Assembly: GCF_002007565.1 (NCBI RefSeq)
Contig: NZ_CP015625.1
Location: forward strand, 1,488,001 to 1,552,000
Direction of reading: 5' to 3'
DNA: 64,000 bases
Origin: Ditibartonella choladocola
Lineage (GTDB): Bacteria > Pseudomonadota > Alphaproteobacteria > Rhizobiales > Rhizobiaceae
Made by a program: the position numbers and the translations under genes. Below the pieces are notes generated by a model. That model was not told the origin of the DNA, did not search any database, and was given only the letters and a program-made list of their open reading frames with translations. Below, in pieces: positions 35,823-45,171 of the stretch. Every line of letters begins with the position of its first letter. Positions within the stretch are counted from its first letter, which is position 1.

Positions 35823-37256
35823 TCACGGTAGAATACCGGCAGTTTTTCCCGCCTTTAGTGCCAGCCAGAACGTTGCAGTACCTTGTGATGAGTTCGGCTT
35901 AAGACCGGTCAATTGTTCAATCAGGTGAATGCGGTAAATCAAAGTCTGACGATGGATTCCGAGCACATATGCCGCAGCTTTCCAGTTGCAATCCTGTGCG
36001 ATGAATATATCCAAAGTCTGGAGCAAAGAAGTATGGTTTTGCTTATCGTAATCGATCAGTTTCCCTAAAAAATGCTCGACAATATCCCGCGTTTCCGAAA
36101 CTGTTTTCGGAAACAGACTGACGATTTGTCCCTCTGTTCCGTATCGCATGATATTGCAACTGTTTTCCTTGGCTTGAGAAAGCGCAATTTTCGCCTGACG
36201 TATACTTTCGACAAATCCTGTTGCCAATGTAACCGGCTGGCTAACGCCAATTTTCGTAGCAGGGCCGAAAGCTTCAACCACAGCGCCGATCATGTCTTCA
36301 TTATCGGGTAACGTAATATAATCGGGCTGACCGGCAAGAATAAGCGGAAACGAATTGCGAAAAACCGGATGATAATGGATGTCTTCAAATGTCCATTTGG
36401 CGGGGCCACCTACTTCTATTGCAAGATTGACAAGTGGATTTTCCAGATTGCGGCGCATCAAAATTGCTTTCGTTGCACGGTAATCGACATCACCTGAAAG
36501 AATATCCTTGAATAGTTTTTCGCCCTCTTGTCGCTGCCGGTCGCACTCGATCATCTGGCGTTCCATTTCAATGCCGATCAATCCATTGAGATAATGGGCC
36601 AGCAATGGGTCAATAATGGTTTTCTCGTCATGATGCCAAAGATAGAGCAATACATGACTACGACCTGGTACTTCAAGCGGCTGAACGTTATCTGGAACTT
36701 TCAATTCTTTTGATGAGGCTGCAATTATTTGGTGGCTGCGAATGTCGCTCACAATCATATTCCATGATTGGCGGCGCCCCAGATTTTCAAGGCGTTCATT
36801 CAGTTCCAAACTTTCATGCAAAGACAGTGCATAAGCTTGAAAGAGCTTGTGCCCCGCTTCCAATTGGTCCCTTCGGGTATTCATACTGCTTTCTATAACG
36901 ATGCGCGCGATGCAAGCGAGTTTCACCTTGAAATGAGCAACCAGAATTGGAAAGTTATGTTCATCGGCAATATCAAGCAAATCTCTGGTAAGGTTGGCTG
37001 CATCACTACGGGGAGTAATAACAAGTGCACTGGCATTCGAGGCTATGAGCCTGGTAATCCATTCAACTTGTTCTTTGGCATTTACGGGTATGCCTGCACC
37101 GGTAGTCATCACCAGATTACCCGCAGAAACCCAGTTCCAAGGATCCGGAAGATCGACGGCATGAGCCCAATTGATTAATTTTTCGCCGCCTTGAGTGCCT
37201 GCTTTATAGCTTAATTGCAAGCCCTTGTTAGCAACCAAATCGTTGACTGTAATCAT
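35823..37256 (-). CDS. PucR family transcriptional regulator
   Basis: A 477-residue regulator. ITVNDLVANKGLQLSYKAG opens the N-terminal PucR domain (about 5-125, including GNLVMTTGAG and SNASALVITPR). A middle region without clear signature follows, then the C-terminal PucR helix-turn-helix, LLQTLDIFIAQDCNWKAAA and YVLGIHRQTLIYRIHLIEQL (split here), about residues 400-460. Family members control purine, GABA or amino acid catabolism. GGGGGGAG just before ATG 37256 fixes the start. It is 126 bases upstream of and parallel with the permease, which it probably regulates. Confidence 0.9.
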   Translation of the reverse strand: MITVNDLVANKGLQLSYKAGTQGGEKLINWAHAVDLPDPWNWVSAGNLVMTTGAGIPVNAKEQVEWITRLIASNASALVITPRSDAANLTRDLLDIADEHNFPILVAHFKVKLACIARIVIESSMNTRRDQLEAGHKLFQAYALSLHESLELNERLENLGRRQSWNMIVSDIRSHQIIAASSKELKVPDNVQPLEVPGRSHVLLYLWHHDEKTIIDPLLAHYLNGLIGIEMERQMIECDRQRQEGEKLFKDILSGDVDYRATKAILMRRNLENPLVNLAIEVGGPAKWTFEDIHYHPVFRNSFPLILAGQPDYITLPDNEDMIGAVVEAFGPATKIGVSQPVTLATGFVESIRQAKIALSQAKENSCNIMRYGTEGQIVSLFPKTVSETRDIVEHFLGKLIDYDKQNHTSLLQTLDIFIAQDCNWKAAAYVLGIHRQTLIYRIHLIEQLTGLKPNSSQGTATFWLALKAGKTAGILP

Positions 37257-38017
37257 TATTCTCCCCCCTCTTCCGGTATCATTGACATGATCGCATTTGC
37301 CCACGCGGAAAAGCGCCGGTTTAACGTTTATTTCAAATAATAAATAATTTTATTCCACTGTCATTACCAAACAAAGATTATTTTAAATCGGGGCTTTTAA
37401 AGTTCTATATGAACGACCCATTCTATCGCTATATGTCCCGTTCCGGTTATTTGAACTTTATCAACGCTATTACCAACAACTTGTCAGAATGGCTTCCACC
37501 ATACTGAAGATAAACTCTATCTTCGCAGCCAATATTGAAGCTATCACAATGATATGCTTATGCACCAAGCCACCGAAAATGTGATTGGAATTTCGGAGAT
37601 TATTTTGCGGAGAAGACAGCTTGTTATCGTCGATTAAAAAAGAGATACATGGCGCATATTTTCAATCCGGAAGACCGGAGAAATGCATGTAACCATGTAA
37701 TGATATGCCAACAATCAATAGATTTACCAGAATAGTCCGGATAACCTTATAGCAAGCCAACAATAACATCCGTAAAAACTTAAAAAAATACTGATACATA
37801 AAATATCACTTTTAATTAAATAAATAAAATAATTCACAATTTCAAAAATAAATAAATTATTTTTTTAACTTTTAAAAAACATAATAATTTACGTTATTAA
37901 TTAAATTTATTTAAAATATAATATATATTTTTTATTTATTAATAATAAAATTGTTACTGAACGAAACCAAAAATACAATTTTTAAATGTAAAATTTTAAG
38001 TGTTAAACCGGAATTTC
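37257..38017. other. Long AT-rich spacer
   Basis: About 760 bases between the PucR gene and the fucose cluster, with no gene. The part from 37801 to 37980 is about nine-tenths A+T by eye count, far above the surrounding genes. It may mark an insertion boundary. Confidence 0.55.
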
Positions 38018-38051
38018 ACTTATGATGGAGCACTATAGCTCCATCATAAGT
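38018..38051. terminator. Perfect 14-bp hairpin after the kdgT-like gene
   Basis: ACTTATGATGGAGC (38018-38031) pairs with GCTCCATCATAAGT (38038-38051) around the loop ACTATA. It lies 24 bases past the stop of the minus-strand gene ending at 38075. There is no long T-run on that strand, so it could be a terminator of modest strength or an RNA-stabilising end. Confidence 0.6.
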
Positions 38052-38074
38052 TATTATAGTTGCATTCAAAATGA

Positions 38075-39034
38075 TTACGCCCTCACCTTGGGAGCGATGT
38101 TTTTCGCCCATAGGCCTGTTACAATCGGCACAATAACAGAAGTGATAACGACGCATGTGGCAACCAATGCTGTGGCAGAATGTGCAACAGCCGAAAATTC
38201 GGGGTTGATCTGCGCAATCGCTACAGGTGTGGCTACTGCCGCGCCAGCCGAACTGGAAGCTGCGATTCCGGCTGTTCCGCGTCCTCCGCCTATAAAAATA
38301 TCACTCAAAATAAGTGGAATACCGCTAATGACAACAACACCAATAGCCATTGTAATACCAAGCAAACCGGTCTGCACTACAATACTCAAGTCAATGGTAT
38401 TCCCAAGTGCGAATGCAAAAAACGGGATCAGCAATTTACTTCCGGGGCTAAAAAGCGCTCTTAAATCGTTATCAAGATTACCGAGCACAAATCCGACCAG
38501 AAACGGAATTAATACGCCGACAAGATGGGCGGGTGAAAATGCTGCGGCTCCGATAGTACCCAAAATTATCATTGTTACCAATGGTCCCGATTCCATTGAT
38601 ACGAGAACCGAAGCGGCAGCTTCTTCTTTTGAGCCATACATATGGGTGAGAGACGCATAAAGACCGGCATTGGTCATATCTAACGCCGAGACAACTGCCA
38701 AAGTTGAGAGACCTGCGAAAAACCCTTCCGTTATGCCAGCCGACGGCAAAAACCGCATACAGATAAACGCAACTATCCAGGCAACAAGAATTTTAGTACC
38801 GATCAGCGTTCCCGACTTTCTTAGAACTGTTCCGGTCGCTCGCAAGTCGATTGACGTGCCCATACAAAAAAGCCATGCTGCTAATAAAGGTATGGCGCCC
38901 GTAATTATCCCTTGGGTGAATGAACCGAAATAGGAAGCTGTGCCGGGGGCAAAACTTTTTACCAATGCCCCCAAAAAAAGAGGGACGATCATAAGCCCGC
39001 CGGGTATTTTTTCAACATAATGTAATATACGCAT
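38075..39034 (-). CDS. 2-keto-3-deoxygluconate permease family carrier (KdgT-like)
   Basis: A 319-residue membrane protein with about ten hydrophobic segments. [17 protein letters not shown] at the N terminus and the glycine/alanine-rich [22 protein letters not shown] are typical of KdgT, an inner-membrane symporter for 2-keto-3-deoxy-sugar acids. GGAGGAG precedes the ATG. It is the last gene of the fucose cluster, 154 bases after fucP with a hairpin between. In this setting it could take up or release 2-keto-3-deoxyfuconate or a related acid, but the usual substrate is the gluconate analogue. Confidence 0.88.
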   Translation of the reverse strand: MRILHYVEKIPGGLMIVPLFLGALVKSFAPGTASYFGSFTQGIITGAIPLLAAWLFCMGTSIDLRATGTVLRKSGTLIGTKILVAWIVAFICMRFLPSAGITEGFFAGLSTLAVVSALDMTNAGLYASLTHMYGSKEEAAASVLVSMESGPLVTMIILGTIGAAAFSPAHLVGVLIPFLVGFVLGNLDNDLRALFSPGSKLLIPFFAFALGNTIDLSIVVQTGLLGITMAIGVVVISGIPLILSDIFIGGGRGTAGIAASSSAGAAVATPVAIAQINPEFSAVAHSATALVATCVVITSVIVPIVTGLWAKNIAPKVRA

Positions 39035-39130
39035 TCCAACTCCTCCGCTTTTGTGCGTAATAACTGCTATTGTGGATATGTTGGTGTTGCGAACAAGTTT
39101 CCTTTTGAAACTTCATCGCTTGTTTATTGG

Positions 39131-39150
39131 GGCGCAAAGCCTGTTGCGCC
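39131..39150. other. Intercistronic hairpin between fucP and kdgT-like genes
   Basis: GGCGCAA (39131-39137) pairs with TTGCGCC (39144-39150) around a 6-base loop, in the 154-base gap. There is no T-run, so it probably lowers read-through or stabilises the upstream transcript instead of ending it outright. Confidence 0.45.
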
Positions 39151-39188
39151 TTGATGTGCTTGTTGGCAGAAAGGCGAATTTTCGGGGG

Positions 39189-40406
39189 TCAAGCTGCCAA
39201 TTTTCGATACGAAATTGAATATGCCACCACTATAAGAAAACAAACGAGAGGCAAACCATAGGAATAATGGGTTCCGAATGCATCTGAAAGCCGTCCCATA
39301 AAATATGGCAGAATAGCACCACCGACGATTGCCATAATCATATACGAGCTACCCATCTTGGTGTGAGAACCGAGATTTTTAACTCCCATCGCAAAGATTG
39401 TCGGAAACATAATCGACATAAAAAAGAAAATTCCGATTGCGGCAATAACCGAGATGTAATTGCAACCGATCAAAATGACTGCGCATAAAATCGTATTGAT
39501 AATCGCATAGATGCACAGCAATTTTACAGCGTTTATTTTAATCATCAAAGCTGTCGTTATGAATCTGCCTGCCATAAAGGCCAACATTGCGATCGACAAA
39601 TAATAGGCGGCGTTCTGACTCGTGGCGTTAGGCCATGTTTCCACTGTCAGGTTAATGAAGAATGCGCCAACTCCCACCTGCGCCGCCACATAGAACAGAA
39701 GCGTTATAACCCCTGTCACAAATTCTTTATGTGACCACATTGACGCGTGATGGGTTTTGGCGTTGGCTCCATCGCGCTCGCTTTCTAACAAGCGTAAATC
39801 AGGTAAAGGTGTTTTCAGAAACAGGAAAATAAGGCCGACAACAGCACAAGCAATCACAACGTAAGTCAATGTTACAGCGTCGAAATTCCCCTGAGCATCC
39901 GGCGCGACAGTTTTGAAAAAGAACATCCCTCCTATCAACGGCCCGATAAACTGCCCAAGTCCGTTAAAAGACTGAGAAAGATTGAGCCGTTGCTCGGCTG
40001 TTTCCGGATTTCCGAGTGCCGACGAATATGGATTGGCAGATGTCTCCAGAAATCCCAAGCCAAGAGCCAGAACAAACAGCGCAAAAAGAAAGAAGTAAAA
40101 ATTCATTACAATAGATGCTGGTACAAACAATAAGGCTCCCAGAGCATATAATGAAAGTCCCATTATGATGCCCGATTTATAGCCACGTTTCGAGATAAAT
40201 ATCCCTGCCGGTAATGCGACCACAAAATAGGCTCCGAAATAGGCAGCTTGAATGAGACCGGATTGCGCTTTTGAAATCTGTAGCGCTTCCTGGAAATGCT
40301 TGTTCAATACGTCAACAAGCCCGTAAGAAAGCCCCCACATGAAAAACAGTGTTGTGACAAGAATAAATCCCGTCAGATATTTTGGCTCTGTTATCTTTGC
40401 CTTCAT
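39189..40406 (-). CDS. fucP: L-fucose:H+ symporter FucP
   Basis: A 405-residue MFS sugar carrier. TLFFMWGLSYGLVDVLNKHF at the N terminus matches FucP, including the conserved Asn/Asp region of the first helix, and AAYFGAYFVVALPAGIFISK, GLGFLETSANPYSSALG and LNLSQSFNGLGQFIGPL are strong family blocks. FucP imports L-fucose with a proton. The ATG at 40406 is preceded by GGAGG. It is next to the mutarotase and dehydrogenase genes, which makes L-fucose the likely substrate, although the family also carries L-galactose and D-arabinose. Confidence 0.93.
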   Translation of the reverse strand: MKAKITEPKYLTGFILVTTLFFMWGLSYGLVDVLNKHFQEALQISKAQSGLIQAAYFGAYFVVALPAGIFISKRGYKSGIIMGLSLYALGALLFVPASIVMNFYFFLFALFVLALGLGFLETSANPYSSALGNPETAEQRLNLSQSFNGLGQFIGPLIGGMFFFKTVAPDAQGNFDAVTLTYVVIACAVVGLIFLFLKTPLPDLRLLESERDGANAKTHHASMWSHKEFVTGVITLLFYVAAQVGVGAFFINLTVETWPNATSQNAAYYLSIAMLAFMAGRFITTALMIKINAVKLLCIYAIINTILCAVILIGCNYISVIAAIGIFFFMSIMFPTIFAMGVKNLGSHTKMGSSYMIMAIVGGAILPYFMGRLSDAFGTHYSYGLPLVCFLIVVAYSISYRKLAA

Positions 40407-40425
40407 AGATTTCCTCCCAGAGTGA

Positions 40426-40767
40426 CTAACGGCAATCCGACAAATCAAAAATTTTCGTCATCCCGACCCATTTTTGATCCGGTTTTGCGACGCCAAGCGG
40501 CTTTTGAAATTGTGACATTAACGCTTCCCATTTTTCGTTAACCGGATCATTTTCCGCTATTTCTTGAGCTTCTTCGGGATTAAAATCATCGGCGACTTCC
40601 ATAATCATGAATAACCGATTTTCGACTTGCCAGATTTGCATGTCTTTAATGCCGCGCCGCTTTATATTGGCCGCAACTTCCGGCCAAATATGCTCGTGAT
40701 ATTGTTGATATAACTTCATTTTTTGGGGATCATCGACAAGATCCAAAGCTTGACAAAACCGTTTCAT
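40426..40767 (-). CDS. L-fucose/L-rhamnose mutarotase (RhaM family)
   Basis: A 113-residue dimeric alpha+beta-barrel protein of the RhaM family (formerly DUF718). KRFCQALDLVDDPQKMKLYQ, HEHIWPEVAANIKRRGIKDMQIW and NRLFMIMEVADDFNPEEAQE carry the conserved His and Trp residues. These enzymes interconvert alpha and beta anomers of 6-deoxy sugars. Inside a fucose operon it would supply the beta-anomer to the dehydrogenase. GAGGAG lies 6 bases before the ATG. It follows the SDR gene by 14 bases. Confidence 0.92.
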   Translation of the reverse strand: MKRFCQALDLVDDPQKMKLYQQYHEHIWPEVAANIKRRGIKDMQIWQVENRLFMIMEVADDFNPEEAQEIAENDPVNEKWEALMSQFQKPLGVAKPDQKWVGMTKIFDLSDCR

Positions 40768-40781
40768 TCAAGGCTCCTCGA

Positions 40782-41561
40782 TCAAACTGTGAGCGCCCGA
40801 TCGAGGTGCGTATATCCTCCATCGACGTAAAGATGCTGACCGGTTGTGTGAGATGCTCTGTCCGACAAAAGAAAAACAACAGTGTTTGCTATTTCGTCCA
40901 CTGTCGTCATTCGTTTTCCAAGAGGAATGTTGGCAGTGATTTTTTCAAGTTGCTCTTGTGGATTTTTGAACGTTTTAATCCATCTTTCATAGAGCGGTGT
41001 CATGACTTCGGCGGGGATAACCGCATTGACGCGAATACCGTCATTCACCAGCGCGGCAGCCCATTCACGTGTCAAGGCCAACCGGCCGCCGTTGGCCGCC
41101 GCATATCCGCTGGTATGTCCCTGTCCCGTAATTGCGGTTTTCGACCCGATATTAACAATCGAGCCACGCGTTTTGACCAAATGGGGCAAGGCATAATGAG
41201 CCATTGTAAAATAATGTACGAGGCTTTTCTCAAGAGATTGTCGAAATTCCTGAACGGAGTTTTCTATTCCTATATTATCGTTGACACCTGCATTATTGAC
41301 CAGTCCGTCGATCCTGCCGAAACGCGTTGCTATCTCCTGAACATTATTTGCGCAGGCCTGCTCATCCATTAAATCGGATTGACCGAACCAGTAACGGGCA
41401 CCATTTTTCTTTAGCTTTTCGACAAAATCATCATGCAAGGCCGATCGGCCGATAATCGCAACAATTGCCCCTTCGGCTGCGAGATTGAGCGATATTGCTC
41501 CGCCAATTCCTGCTCCGCCACCGGTTACGATAATTACTTTGTCCTTCAGATGAAGATCCAT
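40782..41561 (-). CDS. SDR dehydrogenase, probably L-fucose dehydrogenase
   Basis: A 259-residue classical short-chain dehydrogenase. VTGGGAGIGGAISLNLA is the nucleotide loop and LVNNAGVNDN the NNAG motif. Ser140 and Tyr153 occupy catalytic positions, but in SGYAAANGGRLALTREWA the fourth residue after Tyr is Asn157, not the usual Lys. AVIPAEVMTPLYERW resembles known L-fucose dehydrogenases, which oxidise L-fucose to L-fuconolactone. The neighbours provide the next steps of the pathway. Function is inferred from context; the Lys replacement is worth checking. Confidence 0.85.
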   Translation of the reverse strand: MDLHLKDKVIIVTGGGAGIGGAISLNLAAEGAIVAIIGRSALHDDFVEKLKKNGARYWFGQSDLMDEQACANNVQEIATRFGRIDGLVNNAGVNDNIGIENSVQEFRQSLEKSLVHYFTMAHYALPHLVKTRGSIVNIGSKTAITGQGHTSGYAAANGGRLALTREWAAALVNDGIRVNAVIPAEVMTPLYERWIKTFKNPQEQLEKITANIPLGKRMTTVDEIANTVVFLLSDRASHTTGQHLYVDGGYTHLDRALTV

Positions 41562-41585
41562 TATTCCACTCCCGTAATTATGTTT

Positions 41586-42410
41586 CTAAAGTCTGTAAAT
41601 TTGCTTGGGAGTTTGTTCCTCCACAATCAGCCTTTCATTCCCGTCCCAATGTTCTGTCCAGATTTTCCAGTAATCCAAAACACTTGCATAACTTTTGACC
41701 ACTGACGACACAGGCCAATCCGAGCCCCATAAGAGGCGTTCCGGCCCGAATGTTTCATAAACAAAATCGGTGTAACGACGAAAAGTATCAGGCGGAACAT
41801 CCCCTCCCGCTTCAAGCATCAATCCGGAAATCTTTAAACATACATGATCCATTCCGGTGAGTTGCAGAACCCGGTTTTTCCAGTCAATGAATGCTTCTTC
41901 ATCTCCGAATATCGGTTTTGCCAGATGGTCGACGACCAAATAATGTCGATCATGTCGGGAACAAAATTCCAAAGCCGCATCAATATCTTTTTGACGGATC
42001 AATATTTCATAGACAAACTCTTCTGCCTGAATGAGGGGCATTGCATAGTGAAGTCCGGAATGTTCACGAAGATAGCTTGACGGGTCAATTTCGTCCTGAA
42101 TGAGATGCCTGAAACCTTTTATAACGGATTGTTGTTTTGCGTCTGCCAGTTGAAGCTCTGCATCACCATCGAAATCGAACCAGCCAATAACGCCGGCTAT
42201 TGCTTGATACTTCCGGGCGAGAGTGCACAAAAAATTATTCTCGCCCTGTTTGGGGCGGGCCTGCACGGCAATAACCTTGCTGACTTTATCGCCGATAACA
42301 GACAACAGATCATCGACAAGTCGATCGCATTGAATGGAACCCAGATCTCCTGAAATCCATGGAAATTCTGCTTTGTTATAAGACCAGAAATGTACGTGAC
42401 AATCGATCAT
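41586..42410 (-). CDS. L-fuconolactone hydrolase (amidohydrolase superfamily)
   Basis: A 274-residue amidohydrolase. MIDCHVHFWSYNKAEFPWI at the start has the HxH metal motif, VIAVQARPKQGE and GVIGWFDFD follow, VVDHLAKP supplies the next His, and LLWGSDWPVSSV holds the terminal Asp. This layout is that of the sugar-lactonase subgroup (fuconolactonase, 4-sulfomuconolactonase-like). It would open L-fuconolactone to L-fuconate. The ATG at 42410 is preferred because GGAG lies 6 bases upstream. It is 18 bases after the dehydratase gene. Confidence 0.9.
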   Translation of the reverse strand: MIDCHVHFWSYNKAEFPWISGDLGSIQCDRLVDDLLSVIGDKVSKVIAVQARPKQGENNFLCTLARKYQAIAGVIGWFDFDGDAELQLADAKQQSVIKGFRHLIQDEIDPSSYLREHSGLHYAMPLIQAEEFVYEILIRQKDIDAALEFCSRHDRHYLVVDHLAKPIFGDEEAFIDWKNRVLQLTGMDHVCLKISGLMLEAGGDVPPDTFRRYTDFVYETFGPERLLWGSDWPVSSVVKSYASVLDYWKIWTEHWDGNERLIVEEQTPKQIYRL

Positions 42411-42428
42411 CTTGTTCTCCGTCACACG

Positions 42429-43706
42429 CTATCCGGCAAACGAGTATTTTTTTAACGACTCCGGTTTCATTTCAATAGAAAATCCGGGATCTGCAGGTGC
42501 AACATAGGCCGCATTACGGATGATGCAGGGAGAAACGAAATGTTCGTGGAGATGGTCGACATATTCTGTTACCCTTCCCTCCATACTGCCGGAAAAGCAA
42601 AGATAATCGATCATGGCGAGATGTTGCACATATTCGCAAAGACCAACACCTCCGGCATGCGGACACACCGGCAGCTTATATTTTGCCGCCATAAGCAATA
42701 CTGCGAGTACCTCGTTGACACCCCCAAGCCTGCAAGCGTCGATCTGCACGATGTCTATTGCTTCGCGCATGATGAATTGTTTGAAGATAATACGGTTTTG
42801 GCACATTTCTCCCGTCGCAACCTTGACCGGGCTGACTGCCTGACGTATGGCACGATGCGCTTCGACATCGTCCGGACTGGTCGGCTCTTCGATAAACCAG
42901 GGATTGGCAAAAGAAAGCTGTTTTACCCAATCTATTGCCTCATTTCTTTCCCAGGTTTGATTTGCGTCGATCATCAATTGGCGATCATTGCCAATGATTT
43001 CACGCGCAATTTTTATGCGCCGTTTATCTTCTTCGACATCGCGCCCGACTTTTAATTTGACATAATTGAAACCGGCGTCGATTGCCTCTTTGCATAACCT
43101 CGCCAATTTTTCGTCGCTATAACCTAGCCAACCTGCCGAAGTTGTATAACAGGGATACCCCTTTTCGCGAAGGATTGCCTCTCTATTCGACTTGTTCGCC
43201 GCCCATTTGCGTAATAAATCCGTTGCTTCATCTTCGTCGACACAATCGGTCAAATAACGGAAATCAATACAATTCACCAATTCTTCCGGTGTCATATCCG
43301 CAACAAGCTTCCAAACGGGTTTTCCCTCGCTTTTAGCCCACAAGTCCCATATAGCATTCACTACTGCCCCTGTTGCGAGATGGATTGCTCCTTTGTCGGG
43401 ACCAATCCAGCGAAGTTGACTGTCAGAGGTGAGAGTACGCCACATTTTGCGGGGGCTTCGTTTAATCTCCTCAAGATCCATCCCCACTACCAAATGGCGC
43501 ATTGCTTTAATTGCGGCGCAGCAAATTTCATTCCCCCGACCGATTGTGAAGGTCAGCCCGTGTCCGCTGAGGCTGTCGTCATCGGACTTTAAAATTACAT
43601 ATGCAGCAGAATAATCCGGATCAGGATTCATGGCGTCGGAACCATCCAGATCTTGTGAAGTCGGGAACCGTATGTCCAAAACGTCCATATCGATGATTTT
43701 CGTCAT
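42429..43706 (-). CDS. L-fuconate dehydratase (enolase superfamily)
   Basis: A 425-residue mandelate-racemase-subgroup enolase. The catalytic Lys is Lys219 in the KLKV motif, metal ligands are Asp247 (LMIDANQTW), Glu273 or Glu274 (WFIEEPTSPDD) and Glu300 (VATGEMCQNR), and the general acid/base His350 is in CPHAGGVGLCEYV. The N-terminal IRFPTSQDLDGSDAMNPDPD is diagnostic of L-fuconate dehydratase. It removes water from L-fuconate to give 2-keto-3-deoxy-L-fuconate. It is the strongest functional anchor for the cluster. Confidence 0.95.
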   Translation of the reverse strand: MTKIIDMDVLDIRFPTSQDLDGSDAMNPDPDYSAAYVILKSDDDSLSGHGLTFTIGRGNEICCAAIKAMRHLVVGMDLEEIKRSPRKMWRTLTSDSQLRWIGPDKGAIHLATGAVVNAIWDLWAKSEGKPVWKLVADMTPEELVNCIDFRYLTDCVDEDEATDLLRKWAANKSNREAILREKGYPCYTTSAGWLGYSDEKLARLCKEAIDAGFNYVKLKVGRDVEEDKRRIKIAREIIGNDRQLMIDANQTWERNEAIDWVKQLSFANPWFIEEPTSPDDVEAHRAIRQAVSPVKVATGEMCQNRIIFKQFIMREAIDIVQIDACRLGGVNEVLAVLLMAAKYKLPVCPHAGGVGLCEYVQHLAMIDYLCFSGSMEGRVTEYVDHLHEHFVSPCIIRNAAYVAPADPGFSIEMKPESLKKYSFAG

Positions 43707-43774
43707 TATTTGTACCTTTGATAAGCGTTCAAGTTAATTGTTCTGTTTGCATCCGATGACATATTTTTTGCTTG

Positions 43775-45085
43775 TCACGCTGCCGCCTGCTTTTCATAGC
43801 CGTATTGGCGGTACACGGAAAATGTAGCGATGAGAGCTGCGCAGACGAGCGTGCATAGGGAGAGAACGACAAGGCCGCCCGACTTGCTTGCCAACAGCCT
43901 TTCCGATTCAACACGAATTATCGGAGCAAAAAAACTTCCTATCGCTCCAACCATGGTGCATATGCCTATTCCCGCAGCAAGCGCACTGCCTGATAATACC
44001 TGCGGCGGAAATGTCCAGAAAATGGGTTGTACAGCGAGGAAACCGATTGCCGAAAACGAAAGGGCAACAATTGCGAAAGGTGCAGAAGCATAGGCGGAAA
44101 CAACCAATCCGATCGCTGCAAGGATAACGATCAATGCGGCTACCATCAAACGCAGATGGGGATGTCTATCGGTATAACGCGGTATGTAATAAACTCCGAA
44201 TATAGCGGCTATATAGGGAATGGATGCGACTATCGACGCTTTGAAGCCTATTGTCGTACCCATAAGAGCGGCAACCTGGGAAGGCAAAAAGAATAACATC
44301 CCGTAAACACCGATTTGGAGAAATCCGTATATCAATGCAAGATGCCAAAGTGCCATACTTTTTACGGCTCCACCAAAATGACGCACTTGCTGTTTCTTGC
44401 TCTCTTTTGCCAATTGCCCGCACAGTACCGCCCGCTCGTCAGAAGACAAAAATTTTGCATCGTCAGGAGCGTCATCAAGGTAGAAATAACAAAAAATACC
44501 GGTGAATACTGCTGGAAGTCCTTCTATTATGAACATCCACGTCCAACCGGCATATCCTAACAAGCCTTCGAGTTCCAGAAGTGCACCGGAGATCGGGGAA
44601 CCCAATGCGAGGGCAAAGGGAACAGCTAAAACAAAAGCACTTATAACTGTTCCGCGTACTTTATCGGGAAAAAACATTGAAGCTAACAAAAGAATACCCG
44701 GATAGAACCCGGCTTCCGCCACTCCAAGGAAAAACCGGAGAAGAACAAATTCATATTCGTTCGTGATAAAGCCGGTTGTCATGGACAACGCACCCCACAC
44801 AATAGTGGTCATGCTTATCCATTTTCGTGCGCCGATACGATTTAATATCAAATTGGCCGGCACACCGAAAAGCGCATAAGCGGAAAAAAATATTCCGGCC
44901 CCCAGAGCATAGGCATTATCGGAAAGATGGAGATCGCTTTGCATTGCATCTTTGGCAAAGCCGATATTTACCCGATCTATAAAAGCCACAAAATAGAGTA
45001 TGAATAATAATGGCATAAGCCTTACCCATACTTTTGTAACTGTTTTGTTTAATAACGGATCTTGATATGCCGCAATTATTTTCAT
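43775..45085 (-). CDS. MFS transporter, anion:cation symporter type
   Basis: A 436-residue polytopic carrier. KVWVRLMPLLFILYFVAFID and RVNIGFAKDAMQSDL are the N-terminal signature of the ACS group (phthalate, galactonate and tartrate carriers), GVAEAGFYPGILLLASMFFP is the helix-5 motif, and the central loop is polar. GGGAGG precedes the ATG. Its place inside the fucose operon suggests uptake of a sugar acid such as fuconate, complementing the FucP sugar importer. The exact substrate is unknown. Confidence 0.9.
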   Translation of the reverse strand: MKIIAAYQDPLLNKTVTKVWVRLMPLLFILYFVAFIDRVNIGFAKDAMQSDLHLSDNAYALGAGIFFSAYALFGVPANLILNRIGARKWISMTTIVWGALSMTTGFITNEYEFVLLRFFLGVAEAGFYPGILLLASMFFPDKVRGTVISAFVLAVPFALALGSPISGALLELEGLLGYAGWTWMFIIEGLPAVFTGIFCYFYLDDAPDDAKFLSSDERAVLCGQLAKESKKQQVRHFGGAVKSMALWHLALIYGFLQIGVYGMLFFLPSQVAALMGTTIGFKASIVASIPYIAAIFGVYYIPRYTDRHPHLRLMVAALIVILAAIGLVVSAYASAPFAIVALSFSAIGFLAVQPIFWTFPPQVLSGSALAAGIGICTMVGAIGSFFAPIIRVESERLLASKSGGLVVLSLCTLVCAALIATFSVYRQYGYEKQAAA

Positions 45086-45171
45086 GGTTATCCTCCCAAA
45101 ATACCATGTCTGTGGCTTGCAAAGCTTCAGGCACCTCCCGCGCCGGAAGCTATACTATTGAATTCAGTCCG

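Noticed and set aside
37801-37980. AT-rich block as a replication origin
   Set aside because: No DnaA boxes, no GATC-rich or iteron repeats and no replication genes nearby; an AT-rich spacer is enough to explain it.
38022-38660. 212-codon plus-strand open frame opposite the kdgT-like gene
   Set aside because: It is a mirror of the carrier coding strand, begins within a hairpin and is Thr/Ala-rich as antisense of a membrane protein.
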